Source of the DNA: Syncephalis fuscata
Lineage: Eukaryota > Zoopagomycota > Zoopagomycetes > Zoopagales > Piptocephalidaceae
Length of the DNA: 26,442 bases
Assembly: GCA_025786725.1 (NCBI GenBank)
Contig: JAHLTZ010000111.1
Coordinates: 1-26,442 of the forward strand
Reading direction: 5' to 3'
In this document: positions 11,074-21,084 of the stretch, piece after piece
Layout of the letters: the number at the start of each line of letters is the position of its first letter
Numbering within the stretch: position 1 is the stretch's first letter
Notes under the pieces: model-generated
The model's input: the letters and a program-made list of their open reading frames with translations, nothing else
Databases searched by the model: none
What the model was told of the DNA's origin: nothing
Made by a program: the position numbers and the translations under genes

Positions 11074-11902
11074 AGATCGTTTAGAAATAACACTACAATT
11101 TCTAATTCAAATTCTCTACTTTTTTGTCCATATGCCTTACGTTTTGATGTTTCTTCATCGTTATATACGACTTTTGAAGCGCTGCCAGCTGTCCTACTGC
11201 AACGCGTGTTAGACGCGTCAAGACTAATTTTTTCACGCCGCCAGCTGACCATCATATACACCTTACTTGTAATAAATACAACGCAAAAATGCAGTACACA
11301 AATATATTATGTAAAAACTAGTACTAATAGTATTGAAACAGTAGTTGATGTTGAAATAAACGTTTTTATTGAAGAGTAAATACAAATTATTAACGAAACA
11401 GCTATACGAAAAGAAAGCGCGTCATTAAAGAGTATTCAAACTGCAATGAACGTCATTATAGATAATAACATAATATGATAAAATGTATAATTATGACAGT
11501 ATTTACTATTAATATATTTATACAGAATACTGATTGTAATATTATATGATAAAACTAAATAATGCAAAATGAATATACAGCGTTAAGTAAAAGTATAAAT
11601 GAATACATTTATTTAATAATAGACATACAGTGTACATTTGTAAATATATAAATTATACAACTATATAACTAGCTATGTTAATTGACCGACTATACTGCTA
11701 ATTATATCACTAAATATTTAGTACACATTGTAAAAAGTCCATACAAAATTATATACGATATATGAGCAAATACATAACTAACGAGCAATATAAGTATGGA
11801 TATAAACAATTATTTAATGTAGTATAAAATGGGAAATTAGAAAAATAAATAGTCGCTAAATTTAATTTAATTAATTCTATTTAATAAATAAAATCTATCG
11901 TA
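11074..11902. other. AT-rich spacer
   Basis: The first ~190 bases still have raised GC and contain doubled ACGCGT (11202-11218) and GCCAGCTG words, perhaps the edge of the Crinkler-bearing segment. The rest is very AT-rich with no supported gene. Confidence 0.45.
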
Positions 11903-13215
11903 ATGTCTACTAAACTATTTAAAAAAGCTATATTTAACAGTATTAAAAAACTGAGAGCCGCTATTGACAAGTTTAAGCTTGTTAACAGTTGCAATTTTAA
12001 GAGTAAAATAGCAATTCAACAAGATTACAGCTTATTTGTCCTCATGAAGACCGTTCCAGCAACAAATGCCAGTTTGTTTTAACTGCCAAAAAGCGGAAAA
12101 TCGGCTTATTAAAAATTGTTTAATGCAATATTAAACATTTTAATGGTTGTTTATATGATTCTGGTAATGATACTATTAAATCTATTATTAAATATATTAC
12201 AAGTGGTGTCGCTATATTCTCAAATGTAAAATCAACAGATGTACGAACAAAAGTATCAATGTACACATTTGATTAGTTAATATACAATAACAATTGCAAT
12301 AGCTTAATAGATGCTATTATTTCTTACTACAAAGCTTGTTCTGCTCTTAATTTAATGGAAAAGAATAACATTAACAGCAATATTAATTTTTTTTCATTTA
12401 TTAAATATTACTTTATCAAATTTGAACATTTTAATCCGGATTCTGTTCAGCACTTCTTGCAAAACCAGTCTGGTAATTTTGAAAGAACATTTTTATGCCA
12501 TTTGTTATCTATTAAAGCTTGCCAGTATACCCGTAAAGTACTGGTAATTGATGGTTGTTATTTAAGGTTTTCTTATGGCGGTATTGCTCTTGGTGCAGTT
12601 GTTAAAGATGGAAATAATAATATTTTACCTTTGGCTGTTGCTATAGTATTTCATAAAAATGAAAACAACTGGGTCTATTTCCTTAAACGTTTAGCAGATT
12701 CAGTACCTGAATTAAGTATTCACAAGCTCAAGGATTGTTAACTAATAATAGCTATTTTTTGTATAAATCAACATTAACTGACATCAATAACTATATAGTT
12801 GATGATTATTCTGATACCAAATTTCAAATTAAAACTACTAATTTTGAAGAATTGTGGGTTTTTATTAAATGATTTTATTAATAAATCTTACACCATTGAT
12901 TATTTGAACAAATTATATGCTCCAGAAATTTGCCTGGTTGAAATAGAGCCAATTACTGCGGATGTTTTGTGTTTGCCACCGAAAATAACGAAGAAAGCCG
13001 GTGGATCAAGAGTTAAAAGAATTAGATGTTGTGGTAAAGCTTTGAAAGCCACCCAACGATATAACTGTCGCAATTGTAGCTTAAAAGACACAATACAAGA
13101 ACATGCACTGCAAACACTAGCACTAACAATGTTGAAACAAGCATCTTTATTGAGGAACAAATACAAACTACTAATGAAACAACTATCAAGAAAAGCGTTA
13201 TTAAAGAATGTTTAA
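11903..13215 (+). mobile_element. Decayed MULE (Mutator-like) transposase
   Basis: This is a broken transposase in pieces. 11903-12082 (59 codons) and the following frame, with stops, look like the N-terminal zinc-binding region (CPHEDRSSNKCQFVL, then HFNGC). 12355-12741 carries the start of the catalytic domain, VLVIDGCYLRFSYGGIALG and GNNNILPLAVAIV, then ENNWVYFLKRL; the D of VIDG is the first acidic residue of the MULE DDE triad. 12905-13215 matches the C-terminal tail, with PPKITKKAGGSRVKRIRCCGK and a degenerate zinc knuckle YNCRNC. The central part with the second D and the E is missing, so the element cannot be autonomous. Terminal inverted repeats were not found. Confidence 0.75.
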
Positions 13216-13312
13216 TTTGTGATAAACGTCATTAAAAGAAAACGAAGTGTGGAGCAAACAAAAAATAGTTTTATTAATAAATAAATTTAATAAATTTAAT
13301 AAATAATGTATG

Positions 13313-13568
13313 GCAAAGACTGCATATGAATAATTTGTAAGCATTTTGGGTTTGTCTAAAGAATTGTTCCAAAAGTGCATATGGCGACTCGAGGGCAAGA
13401 GGAATAAAACGTCAGTCATTAATGGCCTTTAGAGTCCATAAGAATATGGTGTGGAGGAACGGAGACCGTCCCGGAGATTGTAAGTAATACTGTTACCGAA
13501 TTGTTTGGCAAATACAAATAAAAGTGTATTTCAAGAACACAGATTCAATTGGTAGAACACTTATGTTA
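13313..13568 (+). mobile_element. Relic of a Tc1/mariner-type transposase N-terminus
   Basis: One frame, interrupted by several stops, reads a helix-turn-helix-like block (ILGLSKELFQKCIWRLEGKR, KTSVINGL), then EYGVEERRPSRRL, which matches the Tc1 GRPRKL linker position. It continues with VTELFGKYK and ISRTQIQLVEHL, like the second HTH of Tc1 transposases. No DDE/D catalytic part follows. The GTAAGT at 13490 lies inside this frame and is not treated as a splice site. Confidence 0.5.
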
Positions 13569-14416
13569 AAGTTAGTGAATTTATTGAGAGATTATGGTTT
13601 TTATTAAATAAAGTAGTGTTTAGTGTTTATATGAGTACTTGTTAGTTACCCTTTCATCCTTTATCATCGTCGTCCAAGCATATGCAGTCTCCTTTTCATC
13701 CATCAGATTTACCTTAAATAGTTTTTATGCTTTGATACTGCTCTTCTATTTCTACTACCTTTATTTTTTGGTTCTTGATGATATTGGTAACCTCTTTCAA
13801 ATGAGCTTCATAAGTCTGCGAAGTTTACCGGACATACTGCTATATTTTCAATATTTTTCTAACTTTTTTCTATAGACTTCGTTTTGTTTTATTATAATAC
13901 TTGGCAACATGATATATAATCGTGAGTAATAGAGAGTGAGTGAGTGAGCAAACTGCCAACCAACGCTTTGTCCATAATATAGTTTCAGCATAAAACTAAT
14001 GCTACAGTACCAAGAATGTGCAAAAACTGACACCCTTGTCCAAAGTTGACACTGTATGGCGGATATTGACTCATTAGAACAGGAAAAGAGCAAGAATGAA
14101 ATATTCGGAACTTGATTCTTGAGCAATGGCAAATGTTCACTTTGGTTTTGTTGCAGTACGCATTATAGCATGTCGTGTATAACTTGATCAATAAAAGCTA
14201 TTTTTTGTTCGACCAACTAATAGTATCAGTAGCTGAAAGCAGCGTTTTACTATTGAAAATGTCGCAAGACATCACATTACAAATAATGCTTATTGTAAGA
14301 CAGGTCATAAATGATTTTATAATATATCGCTTAAATATTGTCAATGGTATGTCATGTACAAAAATATGTTTAAATATATTGTATGTATAAATTTAGTAAA
14401 TCATTCATCTTTGTAA
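13569..14416. other. AT-rich spacer
   Basis: No gene supported. It contains a short GTGAGTGAGTGAG microsatellite near 13935. The open frames at 13639-13875 and 13848-14191 are hydrophobic, AT-driven and without motifs. Confidence 0.45.
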
Positions 14417-14557
14417 TTGTTATACTTTAACCGTCACCGCCGGGTACACTCGACAAAAGAAAAAATTGAAGAGAGAATTAAGCCAATATCAGATGACTTT
14501 GTTGTGCAAGAGTTCACTCATAAGTCTTTGGGTAGTTTAAAAAGGAAATTTGTGTAA
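14417..14557 (+). other. Orphan coding-like island
   Basis: A 46-codon frame ending at TAA 14555-14557 has a protein-like composition (VHSTKEKIEERIKP, then DDFVVQEFTHKSL). Its GC is higher than that of the flanks. There is no ATG or clear acceptor upstream and no family is recognised. It may be an eroded terminal exon or part of a transposon. Confidence 0.25.
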
Positions 14558-15160
14558 ACATATACTATAAGCCAGTGTTTATTATTAGCTCCATGTTATT
14601 AAATTGAATGAAAATAAAAGCTTTTGACCATTGGATCATTTATACAGCTTATTATTTACAACATCAAAATAACTATATTTGTAAAATAATCAGTGCATTT
14701 TATAATTCAATAGGTGCAGGCAGTTACACAGGATAGTGCATTTTTATCAAGCAATAGCTTATTGTATTAAATCTATTGCATTATATTTAAATATCCTGTT
14801 TAGATTATATTTAAATATTAGTTATTGAAGTTTTTTAGGGAAAAAGAAAACAAAGACACAGCAATGTGATTGCCGTTGTTTTCAAAAGACAAAACAACCT
14901 TTATCGTGGTATTGTTAAACCTGTCATTACACAATACAAATCGACACGCTTGTTGATATCACATACGTGACGATTAGTGCATGCGCATTATTTGTTTGTG
15001 CCAAACAAGTTATAACAACAGGCCTTTTTGAATTCTATTCTAGTATTACTCTATTTTTATATGTATGTTCCAAAAAACCATCTGGACTTGTTCCATTGAT
15101 TCACGTTGTATTCTAACAATACAATCAATACAATAAACGTTCTGTTGATACTACAACATA
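14558..15160. other. AT-rich spacer
   Basis: I see no coding or RNA gene here. Confidence 0.45.
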
Positions 15161-15164
15161 ATCA

Positions 15165-15313
15165 TAGGTTTAAATAGAGCACAGAATAAGCATAAATAGT
15201 CAGCGATATTACCATCACACTCTAATCTTCAGCAAATAAGCATTTTCACCTACTCTATATCAATTCTATTTCACTATTCATTTTACTTTTCTGTTTTAAC
15301 AAACAATATCACC
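15165..15313 (+). promoter_or_regulatory. Promoter and 5' UTR of the micro-exon gene
   Basis: TATA-like words TTTAAATAG (~15169) and ATAAATAG (~15192) lie 120-145 bases before the ATG at 15314. They are followed by a pyrimidine-rich stretch (TTTCACTATTCATTTTACTTTTCTG) and AATATCACC directly before the ATG. This arrangement supports a transcription start about 15220-15250. Confidence 0.4.
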
Positions 15314-16268
15314 ATGCGACTTTCTATTGCCATCTTCTGCGTTCTTTTCGTGGCTTTTGTGGCTAATACAAGCATAGTAGATGTTAGTCCAACTCTAACC
15401 CGGCGTGGTACGTTACAATTACAATATATTTTATAGAGCTATGCTTATAGTATATAATTAACCAATGATGTTGTTAGGCGGTAAGTCGCAACTACGTAGC
15501 GCCGGTTATATGTTAACTGGCAATTCAATTAAACATTGCTTTTTATTAAACTAAAACCAATAGAAAGTAAGTACCATACTTCATTAGTTACATATACACT
15601 AATTTCATATTGCCTCTATGTATCAATAATTTACTATTACCAGAACGTAAGTAGTATTGCATATTGGTTGTTTATCCTCTAATCACAAACTATGTATCGT
15701 ATTCATTAACAATTTAATGTTAAAAGGCTGTAAGTAATACTGTATATTAGTTGACCACGTATTAAATAAATACTATATGATATTTGTATTAAAAACTTAA
15801 TATAATAGGTCGTAAGTTGTATTGTATATTAATTAGCTACGCACTAATTGCATATTGTACACTTTGTGCATTAATAATTTAATATGGATAGCTTGTAAGT
15901 GGTATTGCATACTGATTAACTATGTGCTAATTACAATTTGTTTATTATGCATATTGGCAAATTAACATTGATAGATAGTAAGTGATATTACATGTATATT
16001 ATTCGTGTCAATAATTTAATGTTAATAGTTAGTAAGTTGTATTATATGTCAACTAGCTATGTACTAATTATATGATATGTATTTTGTTTATTGGCAAATT
16101 GATTTGATAGATTGTAAGTGTTTTACATGGAAATTAATTATTTACTAAATATATACTCACTATTTGCATCAAAAACTTAATATTAATAGGTTGTAAGTAG
16201 AATTACATATTATTGTTTTATGAATTAATTATATGTCATTTGCTATGTGTATATATATAAACATAGAA
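15314..16268 (+). CDS. Secreted small-peptide gene with ten consecutive 3-nt micro-exons
   Basis: Exon 1 (15314-15407) encodes 31 residues: a classical signal peptide (MRLSIAIFCVLFVAFVA), then a short propeptide ending TLTRR, and it ends in phase 1 at a GTACGT donor. Downstream, ten triplets are each enclosed by an acceptor AG and a GTAAGT donor: 15478-15480 GCG, 15564-15566 AAA, 15644-15646 AAC, 15727-15729 GCT, 15809-15811 GTC, 15892-15894 CTT, 15975-15977 ATA, 16029-16031 TTA, 16111-16113 ATT, 16190-16192 GTT. Spliced in order they read GEKRCPYINC, then TAA if the next acceptor is the TAG at 16264-16266. Introns are 51-83 nt. KR is a Kex2-type cleavage site, so the mature product could be a Cys-bridged hexapeptide. 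Use of every triplet is inferred from sequence. A final acceptor at 16297 would add two residues. Confidence 0.6.
15478..16198 (+). repeat. Tandem array of ~80-bp intron units, each delivering a variable triplet
   Basis: GTAAGT recurs at 15481, 15567, 15647, 15730, 15812, 15895, 15978, 16032, 16114 and 16193. The spacings are 86, 80, 83, 82, 83, 83, 54, 82 and 79. Units share internal words: GTATTGCATA or GTATTGTATA after the donor, CTAATTA or CTAATTGC in the middle, and AATTTAATGTTAATAG or AAACTTAATATTAATAG at the 3' end. The triplet between AG and GTAAGT differs in every unit, while the surrounding intron sequence is conserved. Confidence 0.85.
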
Positions 16269-17156
16269 TAACTGATACACGCAAGACATTAACATTAGTA
16301 GCGTAATTAGACTGCAGCCTAATTTATTTTAAATACATATTTGAAAAGCAAAAACCACTGACACCTATGCCATTTAGACCATCCAAATATTAAATTTTAG
16401 CCAACTCTCTGGTTTATTCATCTATGTAGACTTGTTTGAGTAAACACAAGTTTGTTTTAATTGTATTTAGCAATCTGTTACATTTTGTTCAGTGTTTATT
16501 TACATTCAATGATCAGCAGTGATTAATCAACTAAGTAAATTAACAGCAAATTTATACAAATATACTTTGTTTCAAATATATATACACGGTTGTTCCAATA
16601 TTGATACTAAAATAGCAATATTTTATTTGAATAGTGTGACAATATCTACTAACAATGTAATCAGCTGTACTAATTTGAAAAATGCCATACAGCCAAAGAG
16701 CTATAATATTGGTAGAAGTATAGTAATACTTCATTATTCGCTTTGAATCTATGTACATTGTTATAAAACAGGCGTTATAGTATTGAATATTGCACAATTA
16801 GCACTTCACTCTATTGAAAATAGTACCGTTTAGTTAAAACTATTACCAAACTATGTATTAAACGAATTAAGTGCGTACACTAATCAATAATCATGCTAGT
16901 GACAATTAATGGATACCATGAAAGAGGAAACTGATTGAAGATAAAGCAATATAATTAAGAACAAACAATGAATGCATTGGAATAAGCAAATGATGTAAAA
17001 TAGCTGACACTTTGAATCAAATAGTGTAATTAAATCTTTTTATTATGATCTAATATGGGCATCACTAAATAAATGGTCCAATGTGGATTGCACACTTGAA
17101 TATAAGTTTTTATTCTTTTTATATATAGTAAATATGCAATTTTAAGCTAATATTTT
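16269..17156. other. AT-rich spacer
   Basis: 3' region of the micro-exon gene followed by AT-rich sequence. The open frame at 16519-16746 has no start context, motif or splice sites that would support it. Confidence 0.45.
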
Positions 17157-18125
17157 AAAAAAGCGGTTTTAACGTAATTAGGTGTTAAAATGCAATGGCA
17201 TATGAATTAAAAATAATAGCATTTAATTAATAAGGCGTTACTAATAATACGTATAACTTTATGTATAATAAATAAATTGTTTAATATTTTGCACAAATAT
17301 TATGTAATATGTAGATAGTCATTGCCAAAGTATACCATGATTGTATTGCGTGATAGTGCAATAGTAGTGATAATACGCTAATAAATGTGTAAAAATAGCA
17401 GTTTTTTACTATTTATGCTTGTATAATTAAAATACAGCAAAATAGTTGGCAGATTCGAGTTCCCCATGCTAAGCTGTACCGTTTGGTATAAGATTTAGAA
17501 CAATGATTTTTGCAACAAATGTTAGTCAAAAATACGATTTACATAAGTAGCTTAATGAAAATCTGCTATATGTAAATATATGGCATAGCTTACTACTATA
17601 TGTCGTTATTTATGCATAACAACTTATTATGCTTGTTTTAGTGTTGTAGAATGCTTTGAATTTACTTTAAGCCAAATTTAATTATTAGTATTAAATTGCT
17701 TGAAATTATAAAGTCTAGTCACTTTTTGTTAATTTATACGTAAACTGCATTTTTGACTAACATTTGTTGCAAAATCATTGTTCTAAATCTTATACCAAAC
17801 GGTACAGCTTAGCATGGGGAACTCGAATCTGCCAACTATTTTGCTGTATTTTAATTATACAAGCCATAAATAGTAAAAAACTGCTATTTTTACACATTTA
17901 TTAGCGTATTATCACTACTATTGCACTATCACGCAATACAATCATGGTATACTTTGGCAATGACTATCTACATATTACATAAATATTTGTGCAAAATATT
18001 AAACAATTTGATTTATTATACATAAAGTTATACGTATTATTAGTAACGCCTTATTAATTAAATGCTATTATTTTTAATTCATATGCCATTGCATTTTAAC
18101 ACCTAATTACGTTAAAACCGCTTTT
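17157..18125. repeat. Long inverted repeat (~390-bp arms, ~190-bp loop)
   Basis: The left arm 17157-17548 is the reverse complement of the right arm 17738-18125, with only a few single-base indels and substitutions (for example TGATTTTTGC against TGATTTTGC, and TATGCTTGT against TATGGCTTGT). Outer ends begin AAAAGCGGTTTTAACG. No coding sequence, transposase or clear target-site duplication is visible. It fits a fold-back or MITE-like element. Transcription would give a long hairpin, a natural source of small RNAs. Confidence 0.9.
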
Positions 18126-18360
18126 CTAATACTGTTGCATATTTTTATAGCATTGGGCCAATAGTTTCAAATTTAAGTTTGTAGACTAGCGTTTTATTAA
18201 TATTCAAGTTATTATAAAGTCTATTTTTTATTGTATCCAATTATTTTTTAATTATATACTATAATCTCTATAAACAATATATTTTATTACATTATCAATA
18301 TACTAGTACAGTTCTTGTGAAGCCTAGATAAAATATTACACGTGCTTCTTTATATACATG
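18126..18360. other. AT-rich spacer
   Basis: Flank of the inverted repeat; nothing supported. Confidence 0.4.
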
Positions 18361-18691
18361 CAAAGTCTATTCCGACTATTGATCCATTTTCAAATCCTTG
18401 TTATACTCCACTATTCGAATATACGCTTGATTGTTATTGATTTAATTATGATAGCCATATAGACAGCCTTAGTAACCAATTTTAGTTTTGCTCTTGTAGC
18501 TTCAACTGCGATGCCGTCAGTGTGACAGCTTGTACACTAAGCAGTATCAAATATTACATATAAATCAAGAGGCTTTGTATTCAGCTAATTATGCTTGTAC
18601 TAATTTCCCACCTAGCCTCTTACTGCTTGACAGTGTATCTGGCTTGCTATCAACATTGATTAGTATACTAACATGTTTGATGAACGATTAA
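18361..18691 (+). pseudogene. Coding-like relic, unrecognised
   Basis: Two protein-like stretches lie in order. 18361-18430 reads AKSIPTIDPFSNPCYTPLFEY and 18500-18691 reads a 63-codon frame starting LQLRCRQCDSLYTKQY and ending in TAA. The second begins right after a good acceptor (CTCTTGTAG at 18491-18499) and has a hydrophobic C-terminus (LLLLDSVSGLLSTLI). No canonical donor joins the two. I do not recognise the family. It may be a decayed gene or a gene with unusual splice sites. Confidence 0.3.
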
Positions 18692-18847
18692 TATGATACA
18701 AATACTGTGGTGTATTTATTTATTTGCTTCTGCCATCATCCAGCCATTTAGCGTCGATTATTTCACTATAAACACACTTGATGCAAATGTTAATGTTTAT
18801 TACTAAAAGTAATTGTCTATCATACTGGTGTTTTATAGTTAATTTTG

Positions 18848-20368
18848 TTAATCAGATACATGCAAACGGTTGGCATTTGTATTTCTATCGAATTGTCTCA
18901 AGTATTGATCCGGCGTTAATCGCTCTTCGGGATTGAGTGTTAGCAGCCTATTTAGCATGTCTAATACGGGAGTATATTCATTTGGATGTGCTACATACAT
19001 ATCAGGAAGCATGCTATATATTCCTAGTTGGAAGAGCCCATTAAGCAAAAACTGTGAGTATCCTCGCAAAGGCTTATTTTCAAAAACACAGTTTTGCGCA
19101 GCAATGAATAAGTCTAGCATTTCTGTCGTTAAATAAATTTGCTTGATTGGCGACAACGATATATCAATGCTGTTCTTTGGAAATCCGCTGTTCGTATTTA
19201 ATAGAATAGCTCGACCTTTATTTTTTGTTATTAATCCAGATTGATAGCTATTTTCAATAAGTTTCTTGAAGTATGGCATAAATCTTTTGAACTGCTGTTG
19301 TGTGTCGTGGAGTTCTGGCTTGACGTCTGGCATTTTGGAAAAAGTTTCTTCTAAAATTTGTTTAGTGGATTTTTTTGACATCTTAAAGTAGAATTCATAT
19401 TGGAAAGCATAAAAAAGTTCGCCAATTCTCCATAGATCAGCCTTACGTGGATCGATTTTAGTATTTTTGATCCATTCAGGAAGATATAATAGTTTTATTT
19501 GAGGTGCATCTATCGGTACTACAATATTGTTTTTAAATTCGATGCGTCTTAGCTGTTCAATTTTCATTACATTGATAACAGGATATTTACTGAGATTTGA
19601 TCTAATAACAATGTCTATAAAATATAGTTAGCAATGATTTAAATGTTAAAGCAACATTTTCTTACTGAACTCATTTAAACTAATATTGGTCCATCCAACT
19701 TTGTGGATATAATTAATACCTAATCATATTTCATTATGAGATACTGTGCATACTCAAACATATCGGCTAGGCCTACCTTGTATCAATTTAGTGAAAAATG
19801 ATAAAATCGATTTAGCTTCAGCCAAACATGGTATGTAATTTAAATAAAAATCATTCAAATTTTCATCAACTGAGCGAGGCATAACAAAACAGCGCTTGCC
19901 TCGAAAAGTGAACGAGCGTTGCGGGTGTAAAACATACTGGCGTCCGGGATCATTTTGTAATAGCACTCGTTTGCGGCTAAGGTCCTAGATTTATAATTGC
20001 TTAGCTAGTTGTAATATTGGCAATATTTAATAAATACCTGAAGAAATCGAAATTTATCATTGAGATTGTTTCGTATGCGGCACATGACATTCACATCCAT
20101 GCCTTGTAGTTGTTGCTCCCATGATGTCTCTTCACCTTGTTCAAATCCAGCGGGTATATCAATACCATCGTATACTTGCGGTGGATCAGGTTCAAATACA
20201 TCTATATATCAATGCTATTAGTATGGATGCATAAACTATCTGGTATAATAATCTACCTTCGGGTAAATTGGCTTTACGCGGTGTAGCAAATATAGGCTGA
20301 ACAATAAATATCAGTGCCAAGACGCTGCTTATCATTGTAACTTGGTTCCATTTCAAAATTGGCATCAT
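18848..20368 (-). CDS. Secreted protein-kinase-like protein (pseudokinase), 5 exons
   Basis: Minus-strand exons 20257-20368, 20038-20201, 19777-19984, 19666-19719 and 18848-19614 total 1305 nt, 434 residues. Introns are 55, 53, 57 and 51 nt, all GT-AG and in phase. The N-terminus is a signal peptide with the hydrophobic core VLALIFIVQPIFA (residues ~16-28). The kinase fold is recognisable in RCFVMPRSVDENL, KLIQGINYIHKVGW (catalytic-loop approach), LPEW, KADLWRIGELFYAF (subdomain IX) and LLTLNPEERLTPDQYL (subdomain XI). Catalytic residues are missing: the HRD loop reads TNISLNEF, no DFG is present where VMKIEQLRR stands, and the usual beta-3 Lys is not evident. The protein is probably exported and non-catalytic, perhaps a scaffold or decoy. 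Its role is unknown. Confidence 0.8.
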
Positions 20369-21084
20369 GTTTATAATTAGTTACTTTAAAAATACGTGTA
20401 GAAAAGTAAGTGCAAAACGTAATGTACTTATCGTGGAAAATATTGAACAAAAATACTCGACAGACGGCATATTTATGTCTTTTTTGCTTTTATTCTTCAA
20501 TGCTTTATATTGCCATTTAAAAACAGGCCATGCCACCCTTGCCTGTTAAGGTATATTTAAATATCTGCAATATATATATTGCTCCTTGATAACACCTTCC
20601 ATTTGAGCAAAAAGCGACTGAGTACCAAATATTCTGAAATAAAGTGTGTATATAATTATTTCTTATTTTTGCATTCTTATTCTTTTGCTTATTTATATTT
20701 TTGTTTTAAATAAGCCATGTTGCTATTGCCAATTAATTTACTATGTCTAAAAAACGTGATACATATATATATTAGTATTAGTATTATCATTAAGGGATCA
20801 AATACATTATATATGAATATTATTATTATAAGCATAACCTCGTGATTATGTAGAAATATTAGCACTGTTATGCTTTAGTATAATCGTGGGTGATAAATCA
20901 ATCCAATGTAAATTGCATGTTCAACTCTAAATTCTTTTAAATTTATTTATTTGTTGATAACTAAGATGCAACTGTAAACTATGACATCAAAAGCCTTTTT
21001 TTTAAATCTGTATAATAACTTTAATATAAATAAAATACTGTGGCTATACATTATGATTTCTACAAACAATGGATATAGTGTCAC
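20369..21084. other. AT-rich spacer
   Basis: Upstream of the pseudokinase gene. No gene or structured element seen. Confidence 0.45.

Noticed and set aside
11201-11247. Doubled ACGCGT and GCCAGCTG words
   Set aside because: Short palindromic words without a second end or a matching structure upstream of the gene.
13480-13496. AG-ATT-GTAAGT resembling one unit of the micro-exon array
   Set aside because: It is a single occurrence and lies within the frame of a Tc1-like transposase relic; no repeat units surround it.
15478-16198. CRISPR-like reading of the regular array
   Set aside because: Units are intron-like (donor, branch-like CTAAT, acceptor), the variable part is only 3 nt, and the genome is eukaryotic.
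16519-16797. Overlapping open frames on both strands
   Set aside because: They are AT-driven, without family motifs, signal peptide or splice context.
17445-17470. tRNA B-box-like word (GATTCGAGTTCC) in the inverted repeat
   Set aside because: No A box, cloverleaf stems or anticodon arm can be formed around it; the match is imperfect.
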